Shown piece after piece: positions 22,876-33,994 of a DNA stretch of 64,000 nt (the stretch's first letter is position 1; each line of letters begins with the position of its first letter). The DNA is from Sipunculus nudus (lineage: Eukaryota > Annelida > Sipuncula > Golfingiida > Sipunculidae), in assembly GCA_026874595.1 (NCBI GenBank), contig CM049311.1, positions 11,933,676 to 11,997,675 of the forward strand. The letters are read 5' to 3'. The notes beneath the pieces are model-generated. The model saw nothing but the letters and a program-made list of their open reading frames with translations, was not told the origin of the DNA and did no database searches. A program made the position numbers and the translations under genes.

Positions 22876-23270
22876 CGAGCACAGGACTCAAAGCCTGGAG
22901 GTCGTGAGTTCAAATCTCAACCAAGGAGATTTTTTTAGCGGTCGACCCCAACCAAGGGTGAGCGCTCGGCCGGCTTGAAGAGAAGGCTGTGCCACGGTCG
23001 TGTATTTCTCACAAACGAGTGCGTCTTTGGGGTGTTGCTTACAGTTATGGTTAAGCAATGAGGTTGATTACACATCTAGGTGCGGTAGACATCGGACCTC
23101 GGAGACACAATGATACAAAATAATATGATAATAAGCGAATGCTACAGCCCCGTCAAGTAGTCCCAAACTTAAATGGAAACTCTACAGATGTACGTACATA
23201 GTGTAAAATTTGGACAAGTCAGCATTGATAACGGAGGCGGTTACCTCAACTTAAAGAAATAAAAGAAAGA
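22876..23270 (+). mobile_element. SINE family 1, copy h, same insertion as copy d
   Basis: Starts at 'cgagcacaggactcaaagcc', lacking about 20 bp of the 5' end, with an intact B box 'gtgagttcaaatctcaacc'. Ends 'ggaggcggttacctcaac' plus an A-rich tail. Flanks 22864-22875 (gatgcctaagac) and 23271-23282 (gatgtccacgat) are the target duplication also seen around copy d. Confidence 0.85.
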
Positions 23271-23549
23271 GATGTCCACGATAGTAAACAATTGGAATAA
23301 TTCTCCTTTGACGCCAAGGCTAACCCACCTAAACGAAAAACCGTCTGTTTAATTAAGGAACGTTTGTTTCGGTCAAATAGATACATAATTATTCCTCCTA
23401 CCTTACCTCTGCTGTGATGCATTTCTCCAAAGCCTTTGTGAAAACAGATCCTTTGATGAGATTTCATTTCACCGATGATATCTGTGTTTCACTTTACAGT
23501 CAATATTTTACAATATACATTGACAAGAATGACAAGAATGGTCGCGCTG

Positions 23550-23755
23550 CAGGCTAAATGGGAAGGACAAGCCCATGGGCCATGTTTCAGAAATAAGTGC
23601 GCCTCCGGAAAGTTCCTGTTAGGACAAACAATGATCACACACCTAGGACCCGCAGGTGTAGTAGTCACCAGGCTCAGTTTACACAGGTTAAAAAAAAAAT
23701 GAGAGGAAGCATATGCTTCTGCCCTGCCATGTAGTCCGAAACCGGAATAAATGTA
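23550..23755 (+). mobile_element. SINE family 1, copy i
   Basis: Paralogue of copies e and f in front of module R: 'gctgcaggctaaatgggaag', 'gccatgtttcagaaataag', 'acccgcaggtgtagtagtca'. Ends in an A9 run and 'tctgccctgccatgtagtcc'. Confidence 0.78.
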
Positions 23756-24223
23756 CATTAATTTATCGAACAAAAATAGTAAATAGTTAATCAGTGTTTC
23801 TACATTAGAGTGACTTTCGAAAGCTCATACATAACAAAAGATTACAAGATTGGAGGTTATTCTAGCGGACTTTAAAGGTAATTCTACATATTATGTATAA
23901 GGAAGAAAACAGCTTAAGACTCAAGAGGCCCGCCCTGCCTATCGGTAATAAGCTCAATTTTTTTTATTTACCTGACTCCTGTTATTCCAACTATTTATAT
24001 AATGACAAAACGCCTAAAAAGAAAATTAGAACATTATCAAGTGACCAAAATGTAAATTTAATGTCTACAGATGGAGCCTTGATTCTTTAATTGATAACTG
24101 GGTATAAGCAATAACTGTCTATGTTAGTAGCCTTTTCCTAATGTGCCACGTCGTTTTGTTTTGTAAACGAATATAGTGCTGTAAATGAGGAAAGCTGATA
24201 AATCACTTTCACAAGGGATTGGT

Positions 24224-24299
<76 letters not shown>

Positions 24300-24925
24300 G
24301 CGTAAAATTAGATTGCAAGAATGGCATCTTTGCAAATCTCCAATTATTTTACGAAGAAGTGAGATTGGATGTCAGACTTGAATATTCTTTCTTGATGGAA
24401 CCGTTTGTTCTTCCTGTGGAACATTAATGATTTCAGTCTTTTCATATCTGCGAGAAATGTCAGACAAAACCATTGGTTTTGCTAAATATCGTAAGTCTAG
24501 TTGATTTAGGCGTGTAATAAGAATTCTCCCTTGACACCCATATGTACATAAGTAATGGCTGTGTGTGACAATATAACCCATGATTTCAACATACGTCAGA
24601 ATTTGCTGGTTCCCGTCTTCCCATTAGAACAAGTCTGGTTAATATATAAAAGACTGAAGGCAAAGAACATGCCATGGATATTATGTCGATAAATCCCATT
24701 CAGTATTGGACCTTATATATACAAACACAAATAATAAGAGAGATAAGAACTCGTGGTGAACGTCAAAGTTTATAATGAATCCCGTGGGCCATTTTTAAGG
24801 TTGCCATACTGTTCCTTTTAATTAATTTTATTACCTGTATAAAACACACGAAACACATCTGCATTTAATTATTCATCTTTTTTTCTGATTTACAGTCACA
24901 AGTCGGTAGGACGGTTTACGCTATA
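23756..24925 (+). repeat. Module R, block C (cut short)
   Basis: Aligns with the first ~1.2 kb of R in blocks A and B. Alignment stops soon after 'cacaagtcggtaggacggtt' (24898), which corresponds to 'actcaagtgggttggacggt' in A. Confidence 0.85.
24226..24297. repeat. (AT)36 microsatellite at a site with only (AT)4 in two paralogues
   Basis: Flanks 'ggattggttg' and 'cggcgtaaaa' match block A (9681-9700) and block B (16388-16406), where the same place is only atatatat. The poly-IY frames at 24124-24335 minus are artefacts. Confidence 0.97.
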
Positions 24926-25229
24926 AATAACACCTAAAACCAAATTACAAAATAAAATTACAATAGAAATGATGTCAGGGTATTCCTATGTTGTCTATTA
25001 AATCTATTTATCTTTTGTTCCAAATTATACGTATATTTTCCTTTGTCTTTAATTTATCATTCATGAATACTGTATCTTTTATAGTATTTTTGAACGTCAA
25101 GCAAGCCACCAATCTACAATTTTCTATAACGATGTTTTGCCGACCGGAAAGATCGGTAGGATTAGTAGATGTTAGGGTATTGCCGGCAGAGTTAATATAA
25201 AATCCGACAAGAAAGATCGGTTGAAAAAA
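24926..25229. other. No feature seen; breakpoint zone between blocks C and D
   Basis: Unique AT-rich text where R of block C breaks off and P of block D starts. Contains two similar words, 'ccgaccggaaagatcggt' and 'ccgacaagaaagatcggt' (about 25140 and 25203). No gene. Confidence 0.4.
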
Positions 25230-26599
25230 TTCGTTGACATTGTTCTGAATATGTCATGAGGGAACCTTGATCATCGTCCAATTTTGAGGTTTCTTCTATC
25301 ATTTTGACACCAATAGCAATCCAGAGGACGAAACAAAAGTGACCAAAATGGTCGGAAAAATGTGGGGATGTGCACTCGAAATCCGGAGGTATGCGGGCAC
25401 TCGCCGGCCGGCGAGACTTGACTTTTAAGGACGCAAAAATAACCAGCCGGCAAAAAATATCAGTAGATGGGAGGCCTGTTTTAATTACAAAGACATTCAG
25501 CTGTTGGTAATCTGTCACAGAATGTCGGCCTTTGGGATGAAGTGTACAGTAAAAATAAAAAAGGAGTTCATGGTGGTGGTATAGGGTTGCGCCATGTGAT
25601 GTAAACAACTAGTTTTTGTTTCCGGTGACAGGATTTAAAGATTCCACTTGGTCCCGTTGAATTGGATCATCTAGTCGAGGAGCTAGGAAGTTCGGCAGAA
25701 CAGCTTTTTCATTAAACTCGCAGTCGGTTTCCCTGTGGGATATACAGAATGACACTCGGTGAGCAGCTGGAGCATCTGCGCTGGGACAAGGTTCATGCAT
25801 TGGATCCGTCTGTACCCTCTTTAGTGTAAATTTATTTTATATATAAATCCGTTAAAATGATCAAAATAGATAACCAAAGCGTTAGACAAAATTATTTTCC
25901 TGAAATAGCATGCTTTTTTTTAAATTTGGGCCTTATATATTAAAAAGCATACATAAAATCAGTTTTGTAACATACATAATAAAACACTCTGGTAACAAAA
26001 TGTATGAATATATGAAAGAATGGTTCGATATTTACCACCAAAACTATAAGCGGTGTCTTCATGACACAATTAATTAATGGAGAAATGCATTTGTGCAAAG
26101 TGTGTTTATACGGCTAATAAGGAACTGATATATGGTGGATTACAGAATATAAAAGAGTTAAACAATAGTAATTGGTCAGAGGTCAGGGAGGTTTAGAAAA
26201 TATTTCAACCCAAAAGAAATAGATGGTTCTAGGAATCAGGGCATCAAGTTGACTGATTTATAAATAAAAAAAAAATGAACTAGAACTGCATTCCAAGGAA
26301 GCAGGCATCCGCTATGGGGGTTCCTACTATGATATGCTCCCTAAACCATTTTTGCACTTATTCGGCCCATATTTACAGGTTCATGCACAAGTGATTGTAC
26401 ATTTGTGAATATTACTTGATGAATTTCCTGAATCGGGATAATATAGCGGATCCACACCAAATTCTAATAGATTCTTCATTGGCTCTTTCCCGAAATGCCC
26501 TGAAATTTTCTTGATTTATGATTTCACGAGTTATCCTGTGAACGAACACACAAACATACACACACGAGCGAACAGAGAATATTTATCATCCACAGACGA

Positions 26600-26651
26600 G
26601 GGCGACTGTTCGTAACTCCTCGGTGTTATGACACTGCAACAGGGGTGATAG

Positions 26652-26655
<4 letters not shown>
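26600..26655 (+). mobile_element. SINE family 1 scrap
   Basis: 'ctcctcggtgttatgacact' followed by 'gcaacaggggtgatag' matches the family-1 middle. Too short for more. Confidence 0.4.

Positions 26656-26687
<32 letters not shown>
26655..26687. repeat. (AT)n microsatellite
   Basis: Pure AT tract directly after a SINE scrap. Confidence 0.95.
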
Positions 26688-26691
<4 letters not shown>

Positions 26692-27354
26692 AATTTTACC
26701 ATCTTACCAATGTGAACCAACACGGAGAGCTTATGGTTGAATTCGTTAATACTGAACATAATGTGGAACGGCGTATTGTTTTATTTATAACTTCCTCATA
26801 GTACAGAATAATGACTCTTAGCCATATTTCAGAATTCATCTAGGTGTTTCACCAAACCTTGTAGTTTTACACGTTACCTTTAAAATGCACGCAGGAACAC
26901 GTGAGATTGATACAAAAACTCTCTTATTTGACCACTAGATTTCATAGGTCCGTTATAATACATATTTTTTCAGATATAAAGAATTCCATTAACAACCACT
27001 GCTGCTGCATGTTAGGTTATTTTTTTAAAAGAAATACTTCATTAATTTGCCCGTAACAGTGTTAGGTGATCCATTCAAGATATTTTATGGTAGCATACAC
27101 TATTGACAAGAAAAGATCTGGTTTATTTGTTTATGGAAGAAGAGAAGAAATCAAAGTAGTCTTCTGAAGTGGCTGGCCTTAAATAATTGCTATTGTTGAA
27201 CTGTTTTGAGGACAGAAAACACTAATGAAGACAAAGTACAAACTAAGTACAAAGTTTATGATGGGGACTCTCCTCCATTAACCCTCTTCAATACAAACTG
27301 CATTTTCTGGATAAAAAACTGGTATTTTTTAGGATATTTTTTATTGTGTAAAAA

Positions 27355-27356
<2 letters not shown>

Positions 27357-27397
<41 letters not shown>
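27357..27397. repeat. (AT)n microsatellite
   Basis: Pure AT tract inside module P of block D. Block A has no long tract in module P. Confidence 0.95.
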
Positions 27398-27399
<2 letters not shown>

Positions 27400-28451
27400 G
27401 GCGACAAAATATCATATTAAATAAAAATTATTCGACATTTTTAAAACTATTTTTGGAATGCCCTACTTTTACTGTCAGTTACCATGAACGCTTTTAAAAT
27501 TTCAACATACAGTTTATAAAATCCGTCTTGATATCAAGTAGTACCTGAACGGTTTAATCAGACAGACTCAAAGGCAAATAAAAACTAAAGTTTTATCCAA
27601 TGTAAGATTGTCTATTTATGAACATTAGAACAAGGATAAATTGATATTTATACAACTTGCCTCATTTAACCAAGCAAAACACCGAGGTCCACGCAGCTAG
27701 TCAGCCGCCTACGCAAAGATCAGCAATGATGTGCAGAGAAAATATTATGCTTATTATAAAGGTTATATTGTAAAGACAATGTGTGAACATTCGAGGAACA
27801 ATTATCAGATTACTAGTGAACATTTTCATGTACTACGCCTACACTATGAAAACGCGATGAGATTTAATTTAAACTGATTAAGTTGATTAGGATGAAACTA
27901 CAAAACTGATAAAATCCCACAAGAAACAGGATTCCTTTGATACACGGGCGGCGTGATCGGTACGAAACGCATTCGTTGTCCTAATTTCTTTTTACGTGTC
28001 TAATTAAAGCATTTAATTTCCATGAGAGCAAATTACGGTAATTTAATTTGCATCTACATTAATTGGCTCATTACAAGAGTATAATGATCAGTGTATTGTA
28101 AATAAATATCAAGAGAAAAATGTGGATACCTGATTTTTAAGAGTAAAAATAATACAACAGCAATCTGTTTAAAGAATCTCCTCATAAATAATAAGACACC
28201 AGACTTTCGAAAGATACACCCTGAACAAATCACCGGATTGCGTCACAGTAGGCGAAAACTCCTCAACATGTGTGCAATGCGGCAACCACTTTTATGATAA
28301 CGGTCACTATTGATATCAAAAACTTTTATTGTATATTGCAACAAGCCAAATAAAGCGGGTCTAATGCAAACAGGAGTTACATCATAGTCTGAATAGTTAG
28401 TATTTTAAAGGAAACAATCTCGGGTAGACAACAAACAGACAACACGTGTAG

Positions 28452-28452
<1 letters not shown>

Positions 28453-28532
<80 letters not shown>
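28453..28532. repeat. Compound (AT)n-(CA)n-(AT)n microsatellite
   Basis: Two AT tracts separated by 'acatacacacacacacat'. The IY-rich frames on the minus strand here are artefacts. Confidence 0.95.
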
Positions 28533-28533
<1 letters not shown>

Positions 28534-29769
28534 CACTGGCCATGTACATTTCTCTTCTGGACAGTTTAATATCATGCCGACAACATAAGATTTGCAAAAA
28601 AAAAGTATGTGTATGATATAGCTATTAGTTTCCGAACACAGGTCTCGGCCAGTGACACCAATACAATAGTTTCGACCAAGAGACAAAAATCTGATAGAAG
28701 TCCGTGCCTTGACCAAACACTGTGACACTGTGATGAAATTTTTTTTAATCAACAAAACGGAAATAATTGTATAAAGTTGTATGAAACATTACACAACTGA
28801 CCTTTTCCATCTCACTAGCGCCGGCTACCGGCGAAGACTGACGCTGATTTTTCGGGTCCATTACATTATCAAGAAAGGTCTTATTTTGTAACATATCACA
28901 TGGTAAAAGAAAACCGTTTTCCTTCTCTTTTGTGACAAGTTTCCCGTCTAACGCCTTAAGTTTGTTTAGTTTCACTTGACAAAACCATTGATACTGCCTC
29001 GTTGGACCCGAACGTTGGAGACCATCATTACACGCCGTGCGCATGCTCTTGGTAAAGTATTTTATGTATGCATAAACCAAAGCTGTTTTTGAAAGTGTAA
29101 TCACTATGTCTTCTTCGTGCAGGTAGAAATTAATAGTATTTCATATGTCACTTAAATTTATAAATCATGTGTGTGTTATCCTTGTTCTCTGTAAAACTAT
29201 GAAAGTTTCGTAGATTCCATTGTTATTGGAGACACAGGACAGTCCTTTGTCTTCCAAACAAAATAATTCTGACTGGGGTGAAATCGTGCAATGTTTATGT
29301 TAACACTTTTACACTATTTTTCAATGAAGCATGTTCTCTCTTTGAAAAGCGAAGTCCACCGTAATACGTTTTAAATGGGGAGGCTGAAAAAGTAATCAGC
29401 TGAGACCACATTCATTAGTAATTATAGCTGATCAGTGCTACCTATTTTTGGATACAAAGAAAAGGTGTAAAACACTGTGGCAAGTTTGGGAAAAAAAAAC
29501 AACATTCTGCTCCAAATCTGACTCTTCTAAATTAGTGTTGACATCTTTCAGCCTTTTATCTGACAACAAAGGGAAGGAGTTTTAAGTTATCACCATTTAA
29601 GTTGAACAGGTTGCGTGTGGTCTGATGACAGTTGACGCTTTCTGTTAATAGATATAATGTAACCCTCAGGCACATCTACATGCGAATTTCAAATTAAAAA
29701 AGAAAATAAAATATAACAATCAGGTAAAGCCTCAGCCATATATTCACATTATTTTGTACAATTTAACTG

Positions 29770-29819
<50 letters not shown>
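29770..29819. repeat. (AT)n microsatellite, 50 bp
   Basis: Pure AT repeat. Confidence 0.96.
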
Positions 29820-29821
<2 letters not shown>

Positions 29822-29939
29822 GTAAAGCCGTGTAAGTCTGTAGTCGAAGTGTAGGTCACCAGCTTACGAAGAAACCTGTGCATGACCTTGTTATGACCTT
29901 GTATCCTGAAACTCTACACCAGAGGGGAGCACTGAATTA

Positions 29940-30205
29940 TGGTCCAATCAGATGAGACCCTGTGCTGGAAGCAAAACGGTTTACCAGCCAAGCGAAGAAT
30001 ACCCGAAGCCAGTGTTGTTCTTTTTGTTTCGAGTGACAGCTCATCGCCCCGGCGACCGTTTGAACAGGCCACAGGCTCAGAGAGAATTGCCGAACACGTG
30101 GTTTCTTGGCGGAGCCTGATGCCTGTCGAGTGTTTTTTTTACTTGCATTTGATTGGCTGATAGTCACATCAGCAGTTTCTAAGCAGTCAGGCCAATATAA
30201 ACCAC
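29940..30205 (+). promoter_or_regulatory. CCAAT-box cluster with TATA-like sequence (candidate promoter)
   Basis: 'ggtccaatcagatgag' (29941), 'catttgattggctgatag' (30147; reverse CCAAT) and 'caggccaatataaaccacc' (30190) lie within 265 bp. The last combines CCAAT with TATAAA. An ATG follows near 30217, opening a short basic frame of no known family. Individually these motifs are common in AT-rich DNA, so this is weak. Confidence 0.2.
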
Positions 30206-30324
30206 CTGGTGTAAAAATGCATCATAAACGGCCAAAGCAGGCAGCAGGAAAATCAGTAGCTTCTTTAAAAGCGCATGATTTCCGCTGCCTCGGGAGCGTA
30301 TCTCTTTACCTATATATGTTTGTG

Positions 30325-32115
30325 TGTGTGTGTGTTTGTATTCAACGTGAGCATGATCAAAATGTTGATAATGCGAGGATCTCCGGAGTGGTGGTTACAT
30401 GCCTGAATATTCTACTCCATGACAGCTACCACATGACTCATATTTTGAAGATTACGAGTCCGAAACTCAGACGAGGAGGGTAAAGCGCTCTGTAGGCTTA
30501 ATGTAAAACCTATTTTCCACTCACAAACGAGTGTACCTTGCGGGGGTCCCTTGGTTGTTTGACCAAGGAATGAGGACGTTTGCACACTCTGGGCACGCAG
30601 GTGTGGTAGTCACCAGGCCCGGTTAACAACAACATATAAAAAAATGATGCGTGCGCTTTCGCCCTGTCACAAAGTCCGAACTCGGAATGGAATTTTGCCA
30701 ATGTAAATGCTTAGTTATGCTGGCACTTACAGAATGGAGCCGGTTAATACAGGAACACATATTAAGAAGAAGCACCGGAATAACAGTCCTGTGGTGTCAA
30801 CTGGACAATCTTTGTATATACATGTATATGTGAATGCAGTCGTTCAAAATCCAAAGTTTTTTTAATCCTTTCACCACATTCTGAAAACAAATGATTTAGC
30901 GCAGGATTTTAATTTCCTGTATAATCGACTCTGATGACAAAATTCGCTAGGGTGTTTAGAGTCCATAATGGAACACATGTTTCGTGAGCACCATACAGCG
31001 AGAGATGTGCTGAATACTGCGGGCTCAACAGTTTCAAATCTTATATACTGGAGACGGCTCCATGCAGCCTGAAGGCAATAACAGTGTATCTATGACCCTG
31101 TGTGTCGTGCAATATTAACGCAGCTGAAACCCGTCTCCTTTGACGTCACACCGACACCACGGATGTTCCAACAAGAGCCACTTGCGTCTGATACAAAGCC
31201 CGCACTATGTAAACGATAACATTGTACATCAGTTAAATTTCATAGTTAGGAATCATATTTAGGAATATTTGACGAAATCAACATCTTTTGTTTACTCTGT
31301 TCCACCAACGTGTGCCTACCTTTTTTTAAGATCATCTTCTTAAAAGTGTACATTTTAAAAATAATTTCCTTTAAAGCACTATATGGAAATGACAGCCAAA
31401 TATGACAAGAATTTTGCAATAAATCTCAAGTTTATGTTTCACAATTTCTTGGGCTCTCGTTTCGGCTAATCTGACAGTAACAGATGTGTCCCGGCATGAG
31501 TTACCATCTCTGTTTTATCTTTGTTTTATCTGTTATGACAACATCCGACTGAGGCTGTTTTTGCATGTGACCTATGGAACTGATATGTTGTAAAATTTAG
31601 ACTGGTTTCTCAAATTTTTAAATAAATCCTCAATAAATTGTAGGGTTGTTTTTTTGCCTTATTGAAAATTAAGGTCTTAAACCTCATGTAACTCCCCTGT
31701 AAAGCGCATGAAAACGTTCGTGAAAAAGACTAATTTATCAGACATGAGAAGTTTAAACATAACCCGCTAGAGGACAACATATTCGAAGTAGGTCAAATAA
31801 CAAAGGTCCATCATTTAAAAAAATAATCCGAAAGCGGCTTCTCTACAGAGTAAGAGTTACTAACGGGACGACTACGACTTGGATACTAAATTTAACAGAC
31901 GGAACAATTCTCTGTAAAGTCAAGGCAAAACCATCAAAACGACAAAACATTCATATAATCTTCCCTTCTAAATGACCTCTGCTACGAAGTTTTTCTCATG
32001 TGTCCATCAAAGAAAAAATTAAATCATGGATTCACATTACAAGGAACAGTTTCTTTTTGTTTATGTATCGCTTTATAGTCAATCATTTACAATATTCAGT
32101 GAAGAGAATGAAAGC
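30325..32115 (+). repeat. Segmental duplication, module Q, block D
   Basis: Aligns with blocks A and C. Lacks the full-length SINE, so it shows the unfilled site near 31865-31880. Keeps GGAGACGG (31050-31057), CCGTCTCC (31131-31138) and TGACGTCA (31141-31148). Confidence 0.85.
30440..30750 (+). mobile_element. SINE family 1, copy j
   Basis: Paralogue of copies c and g: 'gcgctctgtaggcttaatg', 'actcacaaacgagtgtacct', 'gcaggtgtggtagtcaccag', 'cgccctgtcacaaagtccga'. Head barely visible ('gagtccgaaactcag'). Confidence 0.75.
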
Positions 32116-32815
32116 AGGTGACAGCAATGAAATCTGTAAAATAATTAGAAAAATAGTTATATCTAATTCCACATTGGTTCGTATGTTAACTAGATTCAAA
32201 ACACTAAATATAAGACAGCATTAAAGTAACCTCGTCACAAAATATAAAGGTCAAATTCACAAGTTGTCATGTGCTGAAAGTGTTTATGGTTTCACATATA
32301 TTATCTTTGTCACATCATTGGGCCGATATGATTCCATTAAACCTATCGGTTTTCTGTTAATGCCGGTCATCCAATCATTTTGTCATCTTTTTTTTCTGGC
32401 AAACACAGGAGGATTTTTGTTGCAAATTAATTGGTAATAACGGTTTATCTATGAACTTTCACGCCACGCAATCATAATGCAGCTGAGACCCGTCTCTAAT
32501 GACGTTATGCGTCGAAACATCATCAGAGAGAAATTTGCATTTATTTTAGCAAGCAGTTACAAACACGTCAGCGCTGCACTCAATATAGTGAAGAAATATA
32601 TGAGAATTATAAAAAGTATGCAATGATTGTTTTCAAAGAAGACCGAAATAACTGAAGATCCAATTTTTTTTAAACATTAAGTACTACTTATAATTGTAAT
32701 AATACATGTCTGATTCATCCGTTCTAGGTGTATCGCAGGAATTATGACACAGCTTCATGAAGCAGTAGGATTGGTTGGACTGATTCGTGCATTTTGGTCA
32801 GAGGGCTGGAACATT
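32116..32815. repeat. Mostly featureless; further Q scrap at 32430-32540
   Basis: At 32432-32520, 'tttatctatgaact', then 'gcagctgagacccgtctc' and 'aatgacgtt' repeat the order of Q (31084-31150: 'gtatctatgaccct', 'gcagctgaaacccgtctcc', 'tgacgtca'). This is a fifth, partial Q. The rest is AT-rich with no recognised feature. Confidence 0.5.
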
Positions 32816-33044
32816 TGTTACGATCCATAATATAATAACCGGCCCATATTGTAACAAAAACGACCCATAATGTAATAACGGCCCATAATGTAATAAAAAG
32901 CGGCCCATATTGTAACAAAAATGACCCATAATGTAATAACGGCCCATAATGTAATAAAAAGCGGCCCATATTGAAATAACTATACCCTTCCCACATTGTA
33001 ATAGTACGCAATGCGGTTAAACGGCCCATATTGTAATAAAAACG
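32816..33044 (+). repeat. Fold-back element, left arm
   Basis: Built from ~20-bp units of the type 'ggcccataatgtaataaaaa'. Three units make a 61-bp higher-order repeat, present twice (32840-32900 and 32901-32961) with one base difference by eye. The arm is the imperfect reverse complement of 33725-33994, sharing the order: ctggaac, ccataatataataaccgg, the unit array, 'taccctacccata'-like text, and a final unit. The frame over it (32742-33107 minus) is repeat-derived. Confidence 0.85.
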
Positions 33045-33335
33045 CAGGTGGGTAAAAAGCCAAAAATTTAATAATTCAAATTTCATGCCATAACTAAGGT
33101 AACTCAAAGACTTCTAGTGACACGAATGTGTAATTGAACATAAAAGTATGACAAACAACTGAATTTAACAAGCTAATATGAGCAAAATATGGCCATGAAT
33201 CATGTTTATCCTTCTGTTGAATCAGTGTTATATATGTAAAGCTTGTAGTATTTTGTTTGGCGTCTGTATAAAACCTAACAAAAACACGTATTGAATGTAA
33301 TTTTGGTTTTCTGGGTTCATTTGAGCTAATATACT

Positions 33336-33400
<65 letters not shown>

Positions 33401-33724
33401 GTTTCGTAGTTTCGAAGGAGATTTTTCATGTTCCTCCCTTGATGTGAAGGTAGAAGATTCCAGGTCCAGCGGTTACGATTTGTGCGGTTACGACTCCGGA
33501 CAAAGGGTGATCGCTATAGCTCAGATGACTTTCAGTCAGCTGAGCTAAGAATGAAGTTTAGAATATTAAGATTAAATAAGTGTCAAATTCACGTAGACAA
33601 CATAAATGTTGACTGTTTCAGTGGATTTCCATTATGACTGCATCTCTTTTAGAACCATTTTAGAATGTATTCTCAGACGACATATCGCCTGTTAATTTTG
33701 GGATTCATTCTTGAACTTAAACAA
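33045..33724. other. Fold-back element, spacer
   Basis: 680 bp between the inverted arms. Contains an (AT)n tract and an unremarkable frame (33094-33429 minus) whose N-terminal part is poly-IY from the microsatellite. 'gtccagcggttacgatttg' near 33460 is faintly tRNA-like but incomplete. No transposase. Confidence 0.6.
33337..33395. repeat. (AT)n microsatellite, 59 bp
   Basis: Pure AT repeat within the fold-back spacer. Confidence 0.96.
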
Positions 33725-33994
33725 GTTTTATTGCAATATGAGCCGTTTTTCCCACTTCCCATTCTTATCACAATATGGGTAGGGTATGATTATTACAATA
33801 TGGGTCGATTTTACAATATGGGCCTATTTTTTATTACATTATAGGCTATTATTACAGTGTGAGCCAGTTTATTACAATATGAGCATGGTATTTTTATTAC
33901 ATTTTGGGTCGTTTTTAATACAATATGGGCCGTTGTTACATTTTGGCCCGGTTATTATATTATGGGTAATAACAACATATTTTATCTGTTCCAG
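33725..33994 (-). repeat. Fold-back element, right arm
   Basis: Reverse complement of the left arm, more diverged. On the plus strand it reads as repeats of 'attacaatatgggtcg' and 'attacattttgggtcg'. It ends 'ctgttccag', the complement of the left arm's starting 'ctggaac'. Units have drifted more than on the left, so recent homogenisation seems confined to the left arm. Confidence 0.82.

Larger units (their letters stand above)
20990..23550 (+). repeat. Segmental duplication, module Q, block C
   Basis: Aligns with 5850-8570 and 30325-32115. Keeps a dyad pair GGAGACGG (21604-21611) and CCGTCTCC (21673-21680) with a TGACGTCA site directly after (21683-21690); block D has the same arrangement. 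Confidence 0.87.
25230..29090 (+). repeat. Segmental duplication, module P, block D
   Basis: Aligns with 1890-5850 in order. The longest open frame of the window (25192-25608 minus, 138 codons) lies here. Its counterpart in block A (1948-2226 minus) shares only short peptides (FCFVLWI-A/V-IGVK in shifted frames) and is broken by indels, so I do not call a gene. Confidence 0.85.
29091..30324. other. Unique stretch in block D; promoter-like patch near its end
   Basis: Separates P from Q in block D; in block A the two are directly joined. Mostly AT-rich with the (AT)n at 29770-29819. 29935-30240 is GC-richer and holds three CCAAT-type boxes. No recognised product; frames at 29937-30167 minus and 30106-30483 plus overlap and show no domain. 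Confidence 0.4.

Noticed and set aside
25192-25608. Longest open frame (138 codons, minus) as a gene
   Set aside because: The paralogous stretch at 1948-2226 is broken by indels and shifts frame. No domain is recognisable and GC-richer duplicated DNA explains the length.
28397-28755. Poly-IY proteins from AT tracts (also at 17146, 24124, 33094, 39605, 47077)
   Set aside because: They are translations of (AT)n microsatellites and not genes.
32742-33107. 121-codon minus frame rich in aromatic residues, as a membrane protein
   Set aside because: It is the translation of the ~20-bp repeats of the fold-back arm. The inverted arm gives a similar frame on the opposite strand (33786-34034).
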